A DNA stretch of 64,000 nucleotides from Reyranella massiliensis 521 (GCF_000312425.1 NZ_HE997181.1:5255788-5319787); one strand, 5' to 3'; shown: positions 53,050 through 62,085, numbered from the stretch's first letter. The notes: a model not told the origin generated them from the sequence alone. Translations and numbers: made by a program.

Positions 53050-53529
53050 TTAGCCCTTCTTGTGGCCGCGATGGTCGCCCCAGTGATGATCGCCCCAGGT
53101 CTTGAAGAAGGCCTGACGCTGCTGGGCGTTGAGCACATTGCCGGCGTCGATCAGTGCCTTGGTGAAGCGCTTGGAGCTTTCGTCGGCCACCTTCATCTGG
53201 TCCTGGCGGATCTGTTCGATCTTGGCCGGATCGATGGTGGCGGCTTCCATCGCCGCGCGCATCGCCTTGCGGTTTTCGGCGCGCTTCTCGTGCAGGGACT
53301 TCATGTCCTTGAAGGCAGCCTGCAGGATGCCGGTGATCTGCTTCTTCTGGTCCTGCGTGGCATCGGTACCGTTCAGCGCCTTGTCGACGCGCTTCTCGAT
53401 GCGCTCCTGAAACTTGGCGGGATCGGACGACATGCCGTCGCCACGCGCAAAGGCCGGAGCGCCGGCGGTGACGGCGAGGCTGCCGGCGAGGAGGGCGGCC
53501 ATCACGGTCTTGAGGGAAAGGGTCGTCAT
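53050..53529 (-). CDS. Spy/CpxP-like periplasmic protein
   Basis: The 159-residue precursor has a signal peptide ending PAFARG (about residue 29), then a mostly helical body with LNAQQRQAFFKTW, a degenerate LTxxQ motif. A His-rich tail (DHHWGDHRGHKKG) could bind metal. CpxP/Spy proteins are chaperone-type stress proteins that dampen the kinase. It is the first gene of the operon with the response regulator and kinase. Confidence 0.75.
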   Translation of the reverse strand: MTTLSLKTVMAALLAGSLAVTAGAPAFARGDGMSSDPAKFQERIEKRVDKALNGTDATQDQKKQITGILQAAFKDMKSLHEKRAENRKAMRAAMEAATIDPAKIEQIRQDQMKVADESSKRFTKALIDAGNVLNAQQRQAFFKTWGDHHWGDHRGHKKG

Positions 53530-53577
53530 GTCTGTCTCCTTCGGTTCGGGGGGTTCCCCGTGCCACCGATATGGAGG

Positions 53578-53594
53578 GCGGCCGTATCGGCCGC
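53578..53594. repeat. GC-rich palindrome in spy-GNAT intergenic region
   Basis: GCGGCCG (53578-53584), TAT, CGGCCGC (53588-53594) form a perfect 7-bp inverted repeat. It lies between the two divergent starts, close to the CpxR-type box, and could be an operator or a 5' hairpin. Confidence 0.4.
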
Positions 53595-53605
53595 GTGGCG
53601 CAGCG

Positions 53606-53620
53606 GTAAAGTTGTGTAAA
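53606..53620 (+). promoter_or_regulatory. CpxR-type box GTAAA-N5-GTAAA
   Basis: GTAAA (53606-53610), GTTGT, GTAAA (53616-53620) matches the enterobacterial CpxR consensus with two units 10 bases apart. It lies between the spy-like operon (starts at 53529, minus) and the GNAT gene (53631, plus). It supports autoregulation of the Cpx-like operon, though consensus conservation in alphaproteobacteria is an assumption. Confidence 0.6.
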
Positions 53621-53630
53621 GTCAGCCATC

Positions 53631-54179
53631 ATGACGATTCTCAGAACCGACCGTCTCGCTTTGCGCCCATTGCTACCCGACGACGCCGAAGACTACGCCG
53701 CCATGCGCTTTCACCCCGAGGTGGCGAAATGGCTGCCATCTGCACCGGGCAAGCAGGATGAAAGCGCTCTCCTCGCCGCGGCGCGCGCCACGATCGACCG
53801 GTTCGCCGCCTCCTGGCAGGAGCGGCGGCTGGCGCCCTGGGGGGTCTTCCTCGACGCGAAGCTGATCGGCCACGGGGGGCTGAATTACGTTCCCGAATTC
53901 GACGCCGTCGAGGTGCTGTGGGCGCTCCACCCCGAGGCTTGGGGCAAGGGCTATGCAACGGAAGTCGCCGAGGCGGCGCTCAACTATGGCTTCGGCGCGC
54001 TCGACCTCGGTTCGATCTTCGCCATCACGCTCGAAAGCAATGCGGCGTCGCAAGCCGTGATGAGGCGCATCGGCCTCACCTATCGCAAGAGGGTCGATTA
54101 CAAGGGCTTCACCGATATCGCGTGGTTCGATATCGATCGCGCAACCTATGCCGAGAGGACCTCGATGGCGGCGCGGTGA
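53631..54179 (+). CDS. GNAT-family N-acetyltransferase (RimJ-like)
   Basis: The 182-residue protein has the GNAT acetyl-CoA core LHPEAWGKGYATEVAEAAL and the following NAASQAVMRRIGL. The opening LRTDRLALRPLLPDDA is of the RimJ/RimL type, which acetylates protein N-termini or small amines. ATG 53631 is 11 bases after the CpxR-type box. Its end overlaps hisN by 34 bases. The substrate is unknown. Confidence 0.82.
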   Translation: MTILRTDRLALRPLLPDDAEDYAAMRFHPEVAKWLPSAPGKQDESALLAAARATIDRFAASWQERRLAPWGVFLDAKLIGHGGLNYVPEFDAVEVLWALHPEAWGKGYATEVAEAALNYGFGALDLGSIFAITLESNAASQAVMRRIGLTYRKRVDYKGFTDIAWFDIDRATYAERTSMAAR

Positions 54180-54925
54180 AGCGCGGCATCGCCCGCCGCC
54201 ACCACGGCGCCGTCGGAACGCATGCCAAGCTCGCCGCCTTTCCAGTCGGTGATCAGGCCGCCGGCGCCCTGGATGACCGGAATGAGGGCTGCGAAATCGT
54301 AGAGCTTGAGGCTCGCTTCGACGACCAGGTCGACATGGCCCAATGCCAGCAGGCCATAGGCGTAGCAGTCCCCGCCCCAGCGGAAGTACTTCACCTTCTC
54401 GGTCAGGGTGCGGTGCGGTCCGGCATAGCCCGCCGGAAACATGCCGGGCGCCGTCGAATACATGTAGGCGTCGGCGAGCTTCGGGCAGGGGCGAACGGAG
54501 ATCGGCTTGCCGTTGAAGGTCGAGCGCTCGCCGCTCACGCCAAGCCAGCGTTCTTGCAGGATCGGCTGATCGATGATGCCGAGCACGGGCCTGCCGCGAT
54601 GGAAGAGGGCGATCAGCGTGCCGAAGATCGGCAGGCCGGTGATGAAGGCCTTGGTGCCGTCGATCGGATCGAGCACCCACACATACTCGGCGTCGGTCCG
54701 AACCGCGCCGTGTTCTTCGCCGAACACGCCATGTTCCGGCACATGGCGTGCCAGCAGCTCGCGCATGGCGGTCTCCGCCTCGCGGTCGGCGATGGTGACG
54801 GGGCTCTGGTCGGACTTGTCGTCGACCGTAACGGGGGTGCGAAAATAGCGTGCCGCAATCGGGCGCGCGGCGTCGGCGAGGCTGTTGGCGAGCGCGACCA
54901 GCTCGGCGGGAACCGACCCGGCCAC
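54146..54925 (-). CDS. hisN: Histidinol-phosphatase / inositol-monophosphatase family HisN
   Basis: The 259-residue IMP-family enzyme has the metal motifs EEHG, WVLDPIDGTKAFITG and GGDCYAYGLLALG. The DGTKAF form of the signature fits bacterial HisN, which dephosphorylates histidinol phosphate; inositol phosphatase activity is an alternative. It lies 13 bases after the cytochrome c gene. hisB and hisH sit 6 kb away. Confidence 0.8.
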   Translation of the reverse strand: MAGSVPAELVALANSLADAARPIAARYFRTPVTVDDKSDQSPVTIADREAETAMRELLARHVPEHGVFGEEHGAVRTDAEYVWVLDPIDGTKAFITGLPIFGTLIALFHRGRPVLGIIDQPILQERWLGVSGERSTFNGKPISVRPCPKLADAYMYSTAPGMFPAGYAGPHRTLTEKVKYFRWGGDCYAYGLLALGHVDLVVEASLKLYDFAALIPVIQGAGGLITDWKGGELGMRSDGAVVAAGDAALHRAAIEVLSA

Positions 54926-54938
54926 GTCCTATTCCTGC

Positions 54939-55469
54939 TTACGGCAGCGGCTTGGGGGTATCGGCCATCGTGCGCAGATAGGCGATCACGTCGGCGCGCT
55001 CCTGCTCCTTGGGCAGACCGGCGAAGGCCATCTTCGTGCCGCGTGCATAGGCGCTCGGCTTGAAGATCAGGTGATCGATATCCTCGTAGGTCCACTCCCC
55101 GCCCTTGGCGGTGAGGGCCGACGAGTAGCTGAAGCCGGCGTGGCTCGCCTTCTTGCGGTCGACGACGTCCCACAGGTTCGGGCCAACCTTGTTGGCGCCG
55201 CCCTTGTCGACCGTGTGGCAGGTGAAGCACTGCTTCATGAAGATAGCCTTGCCGGCGTCGACATTGGCGCTGGCGAGCTTGGGGCCGATCGGCGGGATCT
55301 CGATGGCTGCCGGCGCCGCGGCGGTCTGCGTCGGTGCGTCGTTGGAGACGGCGAGGGCCGGCTTGTCCAGCTTGTGCGGATGGACGACGGCATTGGAAAC
55401 CTTGCCCACCACCATTGCGAAGAGGGCCGAGGCCAAAACGCAGCCCGCAATCGTATTGAAACTGGCCAT
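54939..55469 (-). CDS. Membrane-anchored cytochrome c (CycM-like)
   Basis: The 176-residue protein has an N-terminal anchor (SFNTIAGCVLASALFAMVVG), a Pro/Ala linker and a class I cytochrome c domain with C81-x2-C84-H85 and axial M147 (TKMAF). Such proteins carry electrons to aa3-type oxidase in alphaproteobacteria. ATG 55469 is preferred, since codons further upstream lack a span. It precedes hisN. Confidence 0.88.
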   Translation of the reverse strand: MASFNTIAGCVLASALFAMVVGKVSNAVVHPHKLDKPALAVSNDAPTQTAAAPAAIEIPPIGPKLASANVDAGKAIFMKQCFTCHTVDKGGANKVGPNLWDVVDRKKASHAGFSYSSALTAKGGEWTYEDIDHLIFKPSAYARGTKMAFAGLPKEQERADVIAYLRTMADTPKPLP

Positions 55470-55641
55470 AATCAAATCCCGAAACGGCAAATTCTTCGGA
55501 CGCTGCTGTAGCACGCCCGCGACGCCGCCAGTAGTATCCCATCGCACCGGCAGGCTCGCGCGGCGGAACGTCGCAAGTACCGGAAACTACAAGGTTTTTC
55601 GCCTATCGAGGAGCCTCAGAACGCGGGGAGAATTTCGGCAT

Positions 55642-56550
55642 ATGGCCCGGCAGACAGCCAAAACGCGCGGCGGCAAAGCCGCCGCCAGCAACATCATCGC
55701 CTTCCAGGGCGAACCCGGCGCCAACTCGGACATGGCCTGCCGAGCGGCCTTTCCCTACATGACCACGCTGCCCTGCCCGACCTTCGAAACGGCCATGGGG
55801 GCGGTCCAGGCCGGCAAGGCGGAGCTGGCCATCATCCCGGTCGAGAATTCGATCGCCGGCCGTGTCGCCGACCTGCACAGCCTGCTGCCCCACACCAAGC
55901 TCAAGATCGTGGCCGAGCACTTCCAGCGGGTCGAGCACTGCCTGGTGGCGCTGCCCGGCGCCTCGCTGAAGTCGATCAAGACCGTCAAGAGCCACGTCCA
56001 GGCGCTGGCGCAGTGCCGCAACTTCCTGAAGAAGCATCGTTTCGAGCCGCTGGTGCATGCCGACACGGCGGGTGCGGCGCGCGAGATTGCCGAGATCGGC
56101 GATCCGACCGTCGGCGCCATCGCCTCGTCGCTGGCCGCCCGGATCTACAATCTCAAGGTTCTGGCCAAGAACATCGAGGATGCCGATCACAACACCACGC
56201 GCATGCTGGTGTTCTCGCGCGACCACGCCACGCTCGACTGGCGCACCGTGCAGTGCATGACGGCGTTCCTCTTTCGGGTGAAGAGCCGGCCCGCGGCGCT
56301 CTACAAGGCGCTCGGCGGCTTTGCGACCAACGGCGTCAACATCGTGAAGCTCGAGAGTTATCTCTCCGGCGCACGCTTCGAGCAGGCGCAGTTCTATGCC
56401 GAGGTCGAAGGCCATCCGGAGCAGCGCAGCGTCCATCTCGCGCTCGAGGAGCTGGGTTTCTTCTCCGAGGAACTGAAGCTGCTCGGCACCTTCCCGACCA
56501 ACCCCTTCCGCCGTAAGGGCTGGGACGCGCCGACGCGTCCCGGCACCTGA
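55642..56550 (+). CDS. pheA: Prephenate dehydratase PheA (monofunctional)
   Basis: The 302-residue enzyme makes phenylpyruvate for phenylalanine. It has the two-lobe dehydratase domain (FQGEPGANSD, IIPVENSIAGRV, TTRMLVFSRD) and a C-terminal ACT domain (SRPAALYKALGGFATNGVNIVKLESYL) that senses phenylalanine; ESYL replaces the enteric ESRP, as usual in this class. ATG 55642 follows GGGGAG-like purines. rpe follows 19 bases later. Confidence 0.93.
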   Translation: MARQTAKTRGGKAAASNIIAFQGEPGANSDMACRAAFPYMTTLPCPTFETAMGAVQAGKAELAIIPVENSIAGRVADLHSLLPHTKLKIVAEHFQRVEHCLVALPGASLKSIKTVKSHVQALAQCRNFLKKHRFEPLVHADTAGAAREIAEIGDPTVGAIASSLAARIYNLKVLAKNIEDADHNTTRMLVFSRDHATLDWRTVQCMTAFLFRVKSRPAALYKALGGFATNGVNIVKLESYLSGARFEQAQFYAEVEGHPEQRSVHLALEELGFFSEELKLLGTFPTNPFRRKGWDAPTRPGT

Positions 56551-56569
56551 GCGCGACTTCGAGGCCTCA

Positions 56570-57232
56570 ATGCCGCAACAGCCTGTCCGCATCGCTCCGT
56601 CGATCCTCTCCGCCGACTTCGCGGCCCTGGGTCGCGAGATCGAGGCGATCACCGCCGCCGGCGCCGACTGGATCCATGTCGACGTGATGGACGGCCACTT
56701 CGTGCCCAATCTGACGATCGGGCCGATGGTGGTGAAGGCGCTGCGCAAGCACAGCAAGCAGCCGTTCGACGTGCATCTCATGATCTCGCCGGTCGACCCG
56801 CTGGTGCCAGCCTTTGTCGAGGCCGGCGCCGACGTGATCTCCTTCCATCCCGAGGCGGGGCCGCACATCCATCGCACGATCCAGCTCATCAAGAGCCTGG
56901 GCAAGAAGGCGGGCGCCGTCCTCAATCCGGCGACGCCGCTGTCGGCCATCGAGCATGTGCTGGGCGATCTCGACCTCGTGCTGGTGATGAGCGTCAATCC
57001 GGGCTTCGGTGGCCAGGCCTTCATCGAAAGCCAGCTCGCCAAGATTGCCGCCCTGCGCAAGGCGATCGATGCGCTGGGCAAGTCGATCGATCTCGAAGTC
57101 GATGGTGGCGTCAATGTCGAGACGGCCAAGCGTTGCATCAAGGCCGGCGCCGATGTGCTGGTGGCCGGCACCGCGGTATTCGGCGGCGGGCCGGACAAGT
57201 ACGCCGCCAACATAAAGGCGCTGCGTTCCTAG
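56570..57232 (+). CDS. rpe: Ribulose-phosphate 3-epimerase
   Basis: Rpe interconverts ribulose- and xylulose-5-phosphate. The 220-residue TIM barrel has IAPSILSADFAALG, the metal His/Asp block HVDVMDGHFVPNLTIG and DLEVDGGVN. It starts 19 bases after pheA and is 9 bases before the GST gene. Confidence 0.96.
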   Translation: MPQQPVRIAPSILSADFAALGREIEAITAAGADWIHVDVMDGHFVPNLTIGPMVVKALRKHSKQPFDVHLMISPVDPLVPAFVEAGADVISFHPEAGPHIHRTIQLIKSLGKKAGAVLNPATPLSAIEHVLGDLDLVLVMSVNPGFGGQAFIESQLAKIAALRKAIDALGKSIDLEVDGGVNVETAKRCIKAGADVLVAGTAVFGGGPDKYAANIKALRS

Positions 57233-57241
57233 GGAGATGAC

Positions 57242-58165
57242 ATGGCCGACCTGATCCTGCATCACTATCCGACCTCGCCCTTCTCGGAGAAGGTCAGGGT
57301 CGCCTTCGGCCTCAAGAAGCTGGGATGGAAGTCGGTCACCATCCCCAACATCATGCCGAAGCCGGACCTGATGCCGCTTACCGGCGGCTATCGCAAGACG
57401 CCGGTCCTGCAGGTCGGCGCCGATATCTACTGCGATACGCAGCTCATCATGCTGGAAATCGAGAAGCGCGTGCCCACGCCGCCGTTGCTGCCGCCCGGCA
57501 AGGAAGGCGAAGCGCGGGCGCTCGCCATGTGGATCGACCGCAACATCTTCTGGGCCGCAGTCGGCGTCGTCATGGGCGCGATCGGCGACAAGCTGCCAGA
57601 GGCCTTCCATAGGGATCGTAGCGAATTCTCCGGCCGCTCCTTCGAGCCGGCAAAGCTCAAGGCCGCGGCGCCGTTCGCGGCGCAACAGACTTATGCCCAG
57701 CTCGTGCTGGCCGAGGAAATGCTGGGCGATGGCCGCGCCTATCTGTTGGGAGCGGCGCCGAGCCTGGCGGACTGTGCGCTCTACAATCCGGTGTGGTTCA
57801 TCAAAGAGCGCTTGGGCGGCGGCAAGGTCGTACCGCCGCTCGACCGCCTGCCGCGCCTTACGGCCTGGTCGGAGCGGATGAAAGCAATCGGCAGCGGCAA
57901 CCCGACTGAGATGAGCTCGGCCGATGCGCTGGCCGTTGCCAAAGCGGCAAAGCCCGCAGCCTGTAGTGTCGATGCTGGCGATCCCAGCGGCCTGAAGGCT
58001 GGTCAGACGATCAGCGTCACGCCGGACGATACCGGCAAGGTGCCGGTGACGGGAACGCTGGTAGGCCTGACGCCGGACCGCATTTCGATCGGCCGCAACG
58101 ACGAACGCGCAGGCGACGTCGTCGTCCATTTCCCGCGCGCCGGCTTCATCGTGACGCCGGCTTAG
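57242..58165 (+). CDS. Glutathione S-transferase family protein with C-terminal extension
   Basis: The 307-residue protein has a thioredoxin-like domain (HHYPTSPFSEKVRVAFGLKKLGW) with Ser14 near the active site, then a helical GST domain (LVLAEEMLGDGRAYLLG, SLADCALYN). The last ~70 residues form an extra, probably beta-rich segment (GQTISVTPDDTGKVPVTGTL) not part of usual GSTs. Function is unknown. It overlaps the convergent TIM-barrel gene by four bases. Confidence 0.8.
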   Translation: MADLILHHYPTSPFSEKVRVAFGLKKLGWKSVTIPNIMPKPDLMPLTGGYRKTPVLQVGADIYCDTQLIMLEIEKRVPTPPLLPPGKEGEARALAMWIDRNIFWAAVGVVMGAIGDKLPEAFHRDRSEFSGRSFEPAKLKAAAPFAAQQTYAQLVLAEEMLGDGRAYLLGAAPSLADCALYNPVWFIKERLGGGKVVPPLDRLPRLTAWSERMKAIGSGNPTEMSSADALAVAKAAKPAACSVDAGDPSGLKAGQTISVTPDDTGKVPVTGTLVGLTPDRISIGRNDERAGDVVVHFPRAGFIVTPA

Positions 58166-59052
58166 ACGATTTCGACGCCGATCTCGCTCGCAATCCGGCG
58201 CAGGGCCGCGACCGAGCGGGCGGTGGCATTGCGGCCATCCTGCGGACAATGCGTCTCGATGCTGGCCACGATCTCGCGCGTGGGCCCCTCCGACGCTGCC
58301 GTGAGAAGGCGTTGGAGTTCGCGGGCCCAGGGAATGTCGCCGTCGCCCAGCGGCACGGTGCGTTTGGCCGCCGAGTCCCGGTCCTTGAGATGGATGAGAT
58401 CGGTGCGCGGCGCGAGTGCGGCGATCTCGGCATCGGTTGGCGGCTTGCCCGCTGCCCAGGCATTGCCGATATCGACCAAGGGGCGAAACGCCAGGGGCAT
58501 GGGATTGGGCGCTATCGCGTCGGCCATGGACGCGAACAGCTCGGCCAGATCCGTCACGGTGGCGATGTTGCACACAGGTTCGTTCTCGAGCTCGACAGTG
58601 ACGGAGTAGGTCGCGGCGAGATCGATCAACCGTTCGAAGCGGCCGAACAGGTCCTGCGGCTTGTAGCCGGGATAGCGCAGATGGCTGAAAACCCGGATGC
58701 GACTGGCGCCCAGCATGATCGCGAGATCGAAAGCATGGACCAGCGGATCGTCGGCCGGGCAATCCGTCGGATCGAAGGCGAAGTCGACTTTGCCACCGTC
58801 CTCTGTCCCTTTGCCCTGGGCCGGCCACTTGAGCAGCGGCGAAACGAAAGTCGGGACCTGGAGCCCGGCCTTCTCGATGGCGCGGGCGATGCTGCTCGCC
58901 TCTTCGAGGGTCATGCTCAGCAGATTGCGGCCACCCACCGTGCGCATATCGAGGCGGCGAACCTCGTGCTCCTGGCAGAAGGAGATCATTTCATCGAGCG
59001 AGGGGCCGATTTCATCACCGATGACGGCCAGGGCGAGACGGGGCAGGGACAT
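58162..59052 (-). CDS. Sugar phosphate isomerase/epimerase-like TIM barrel
   Basis: The 296-residue protein belongs to the xylose isomerase-like barrel family (AP endonuclease 2-type). Likely metal ligands are E in VELENEP, D/H in DIGNAW and HLKD, and E in ASIETH. No pathway context is evident; the substrate is unknown. It converges with the GST gene and is divergent from the HerA-like gene. Confidence 0.75.
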   Translation of the reverse strand: MSLPRLALAVIGDEIGPSLDEMISFCQEHEVRRLDMRTVGGRNLLSMTLEEASSIARAIEKAGLQVPTFVSPLLKWPAQGKGTEDGGKVDFAFDPTDCPADDPLVHAFDLAIMLGASRIRVFSHLRYPGYKPQDLFGRFERLIDLAATYSVTVELENEPVCNIATVTDLAELFASMADAIAPNPMPLAFRPLVDIGNAWAAGKPPTDAEIAALAPRTDLIHLKDRDSAAKRTVPLGDGDIPWARELQRLLTAASEGPTREIVASIETHCPQDGRNATARSVAALRRIASEIGVEIV

Positions 59053-59117
59053 GCGGACTAACCTACAATGGAGCGCGCTGTTTAGCTAAAGTCGCGTCTA
59101 CAAGCGAGGGAGACGGC

Positions 59118-60845
59118 ATGAGTGAGAATGCGGCGATCTTCGTAGGCGAAAGCGATGCCGATCAATATCTCCTGCTGAAGTACGCCAACCGGCACGGCCT
59201 GATCGCCGGCGCGACCGGCACGGGCAAGACCGTGACCCTGCAGACAATCGCCGAGGGGTTCTCCGCCTTCGGCGTGCCCGTCTTCATGGCCGACGTCAAA
59301 GGCGATCTGTCGGGCGTGTCCCAAAAGGGAGGCGACAATCCGAAGGCCGTGGAGCGCGCCCAACAGCTCAAGATCGACGGCTATACCGGGCACGCCTTTC
59401 CCACGATCTTCTGGGATTTGTTCGGCCAGAAGGGCCATCCCATCCGTACGACCGTGAGCGAGGTCGGCCCCGTGCTGATGGCACGCCTGCTGCAGCTCAA
59501 CGACACGCAGGAAGGCGTACTCAACATCGTCTTCAAGGTGGCCGACGAACAGGGCCTGCTGCTGCTCGACTTCAAGGACCTGCAGGCGATGCTGCAATGG
59601 GTCGCCGAGAATGCCGGCAGCCTCACCACCGAATTCGGCAATGTGAGCAAGCAGACGGTCGGTACCATCCAGCGCCAGCTTCTGACCCTCGATCAGCAGG
59701 GCGGGAACGGCTTCTTCGGCGAGCCGGCCCTGACGCTGGCCGACATGATGCGCTGCGACCCGTCGGGCTTCGGCGCGATCAACGTGCTGGCAGCGGATCG
59801 GCTGATGCAGAGCCCGCGCCTCTACGCCACTTTCCTGCTCTGGCTGCTGTCGGAACTGTTCGAGACGCTTCCCGAGGTCGGCGACCTCGACAAGCCGAAG
59901 TTCGTCTTCTTCTTCGACGAAGCGCACCTCCTGTTCGACGATGCGCCCAAGGCGCTGCTCAGCCGCATCGAGCAGGTGGTGCGCCTGATCCGTTCCAAGG
60001 GCGTGGGCGTCTACTTCATCACCCAGAACCCGCTCGATATTCCGGAATCGGTCCTCGGCCAGCTCGGCAACCGGGTGCAGCACGCGCTGCGCGCCTTCAC
60101 GCCCAAGGACCAGAAGGCCGTGAAGGTTGCAGCCGAGACCTTCCGCCCCAACAAGAAATTCAACGCGGCGCAGACGATCACCGAGCTGGGCGTCGGCGAG
60201 GCGCTGGTTTCCTTCCTCGATGCCAAGGGTGTGCCGACGCCGGTGGAGCGCTGCTTCGTTGCACCGCCGCGCGGTCGCATCGGCCCGGCGACGGACGCCG
60301 AACGCGCGGCCGTAATCGCGGCCAGCCCGATTGCCGGCAAGTATGACAAGGTGGTCGACCGTGCGTCGGCCTACGAGGTGCTGACGGGCCGCGTCACGGC
60401 GGGTGCGCAGACGGCCCCTGCCGATGAAACGGCCGCTCCGTCCGCACCGGCGAGCGGCGAGGTGTTGAAGCGGCGCGGGCAATATGGGTCGGTGCCGCCT
60501 ACTGTGCCAGCAACTACAGGTCCGTGGGGGCCGCGTTCGCAGTCGCCACAGCCGCCGCCGCCGCCGCCACCTCCGGCGGAGTCCTCACCGGCTCCGCGAC
60601 CAGAGCCACGCCTGAAGAAGGCCCAGACGGAAGCGTCGGCGCCCGAGCCGAAGCCGCGGGGGCCGGTCGGTCGGCCGCGCGATTCGGTCGGTGTCACGAT
60701 CGCCAAGGCCGCCGGCCGCAGCGTCACGACCGTGGTGGCACGCGAGGCCGCGAAGGCCGTGTTCGGCAAAGGCAAGGCAGCGACCATCGGCGCCAGTGTC
60801 GGGGGCGCCGTGCTGCGTGGCGTGCTCGGATCGCTCCTGAAATGA
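59118..60845 (+). CDS. HerA-like ATPase (DUF853 / YjgR-type)
   Basis: The 575-residue P-loop ATPase has Walker A GATGTGKT (31-38) and Walker B FVFFFDEAHLLF near 261-272. The family is related to HerA/FtsK translocases but has no defined partner here; there is no nurA or defence gene nearby. The C-terminal region has a run of prolines (PQPPPPPPPP) and a short Gly/Ala-rich end (VGGAVLRGVLGSLLK). It stands alone between the TIM-barrel and cupredoxin genes. Confidence 0.85.
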   Translation: MSENAAIFVGESDADQYLLLKYANRHGLIAGATGTGKTVTLQTIAEGFSAFGVPVFMADVKGDLSGVSQKGGDNPKAVERAQQLKIDGYTGHAFPTIFWDLFGQKGHPIRTTVSEVGPVLMARLLQLNDTQEGVLNIVFKVADEQGLLLLDFKDLQAMLQWVAENAGSLTTEFGNVSKQTVGTIQRQLLTLDQQGGNGFFGEPALTLADMMRCDPSGFGAINVLAADRLMQSPRLYATFLLWLLSELFETLPEVGDLDKPKFVFFFDEAHLLFDDAPKALLSRIEQVVRLIRSKGVGVYFITQNPLDIPESVLGQLGNRVQHALRAFTPKDQKAVKVAAETFRPNKKFNAAQTITELGVGEALVSFLDAKGVPTPVERCFVAPPRGRIGPATDAERAAVIAASPIAGKYDKVVDRASAYEVLTGRVTAGAQTAPADETAAPSAPASGEVLKRRGQYGSVPPTVPATTGPWGPRSQSPQPPPPPPPPAESSPAPRPEPRLKKAQTEASAPEPKPRGPVGRPRDSVGVTIAKAAGRSVTTVVAREAAKAVFGKGKAATIGASVGGAVLRGVLGSLLK

Positions 60846-60857
60846 GGTCGGGGTGCG

Positions 60858-61208
60858 TTACGCCTCGACGATGAGCGTGCCGCCCATCTCTTCGTGACCC
60901 TCGCCGCAGAAGACGTCGCAGAAGAATACGATAGGACCCGGCTTGTCCGGAGTTAGAGCAACCCTGGTCTCCTGGCCGGGTACGATCTCGGCACGCAGGC
61001 CAAGGTCGGGCACCTTGAAGCCGTGAATGCGGTCCTCCGAGGTGAGGATCAGGACTACCGGCTGTCCGAGCTTGAGCCGGACTTCCGCAGGATTGAACTC
61101 GAACTTCTTGGCCGAGATGCGGACTTCGTTCGTTCCGGCCTGGACGAGTCTTGCCGTGCTGGCCGCAGTTGCCACCGCGGCCAGCAGGAATACGCGACGC
61201 CCCATCAT
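60858..61208 (-). CDS. Stand-alone CuA-type cupredoxin
   Basis: The 116-residue exported protein has a signal peptide with twin Arg (MMGRRVFLLAAVATAA) and the full CuA ligand set H62, C97, C101, H105, M108 in the order H...C-x3-C-x3-H-x2-M, as in cytochrome oxidase subunit II. It has no heme or TM partner, so it is a soluble carrier or an oxidase-assembly factor. It starts 1 base after the metallophosphoesterase stop. ATG 61205 is an equal start. Confidence 0.83.
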   Translation of the reverse strand: MMGRRVFLLAAVATAASTARLVQAGTNEVRISAKKFEFNPAEVRLKLGQPVVLILTSEDRIHGFKVPDLGLRAEIVPGQETRVALTPDKPGPIVFFCDVFCGEGHEEMGGTLIVEA

Positions 61209-61209
61209 C

Positions 61210-62085
61210 TCACGCTCCGCTGATGCCGACTTCGGTGAGCTTGGCGGTCTGTGCCATGGCGACATCGCGCACCCCGAGTCCCTTGCCGGGGCTCGCCGCA
61301 TCGTAGGGCAGCGGCGCGCGCCGGGGCTGCGAGCCGGGTGCGGGCAGTGCGAAGATCAACGACTTCGCCGCGTGATGGGCGATATGGCCGGTGTTCTGGT
61401 GGTGCTCCTGATGGATGTGGCCATAGAACACTACGACGTTCTGGTAGGGCATCAGTAGGTCGATGGCCTTGGCGCCGTCGGCTGTCGTCCAGTCCCACGA
61501 CGGCATCAGGTCGAACAGCGGACGATGCGTCAGCACGACGATCCGGTCGTCCGCATGGCGCTGCTTCAGATCGGCCGCCAGCCAGGCGAGTTGCTCGTCG
61601 CCGAGCTTCGCGGCCGGGTCCGAGACATTGTCGAGGGCGACGAAATGCACGCCCTTGTGGTCGAACGTGTAGTAGGGGGCGCCAAAGAACTCCTTGTAGG
61701 CCTCGCCCTTGTCGAGCGACGCATCGTGTTCGCCCGGCATGAAGCGCACGTCCTTGACCCGGAGCGCCGAGACGATCTCGCGAAACCGCTTCATGCGCGC
61801 ACGCCGTTCCACCGGGTCGTCCGTCGTATGGGTGAGGTCGCCGGTGAAGACGATGAAGTCCGGCTGGTTGGGCAGTGCGTTCGCCGTGGCGACGGCCTTC
61901 TCGAGCGTGTGCTCGGCGTCGAGATTGGCCGGGCCCTTGTAGCCCCAATGGGTGTCGGAGAACTGGATGAAGTGAAAGTCGGCGGCCTGCGCCGACGCCG
62001 GATGTCCGGGGAACAGCGCCGAGGCAAAGGCGACACCGGCGAGGCCGGAAAGTTTCAGGAATGCGCGACGATCTTGCGGCTGCAT
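61210..62085 (-). CDS. Tat-exported metallophosphoesterase
   Basis: The 291-residue precursor has a Tat signal (DRRAFLKLSGLAGVAFA) and the calcineurin-like motifs DTHWG, GDLTH, GEHD, THRPL and GHIHQEHH. GEHD replaces the usual GNHD. It is co-transcribed with the CuA protein and divergent from the ECF sigma factor. The substrate is unknown; nucleotide or phospholipid esters are typical for the fold. Confidence 0.82.
   Translation of the reverse strand: MQPQDRRAFLKLSGLAGVAFASALFPGHPASAQAADFHFIQFSDTHWGYKGPANLDAEHTLEKAVATANALPNQPDFIVFTGDLTHTTDDPVERRARMKRFREIVSALRVKDVRFMPGEHDASLDKGEAYKEFFGAPYYTFDHKGVHFVALDNVSDPAAKLGDEQLAWLAADLKQRHADDRIVVLTHRPLFDLMPSWDWTTADGAKAIDLLMPYQNVVVFYGHIHQEHHQNTGHIAHHAAKSLIFALPAPGSQPRRAPLPYDAASPGKGLGVRDVAMAQTAKLTEVGISGA

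Noticed and set aside
56567..58828. Long open frame on the minus strand across rpe, GST and into the TIM-barrel gene
   Set aside because: It is antisense or out-of-frame to three intact genes; only the frame ending at 58162 and starting at 59052 shows a conserved protein.
59118..60845. HerA-like ATPase as part of a HerA-SIR2/NurA/DUF4297 antiphage system
   Set aside because: No nuclease or SIR2-type neighbour; the flanks are a TIM-barrel protein and a cupredoxin, and the protein fits the solitary YjgR-type.
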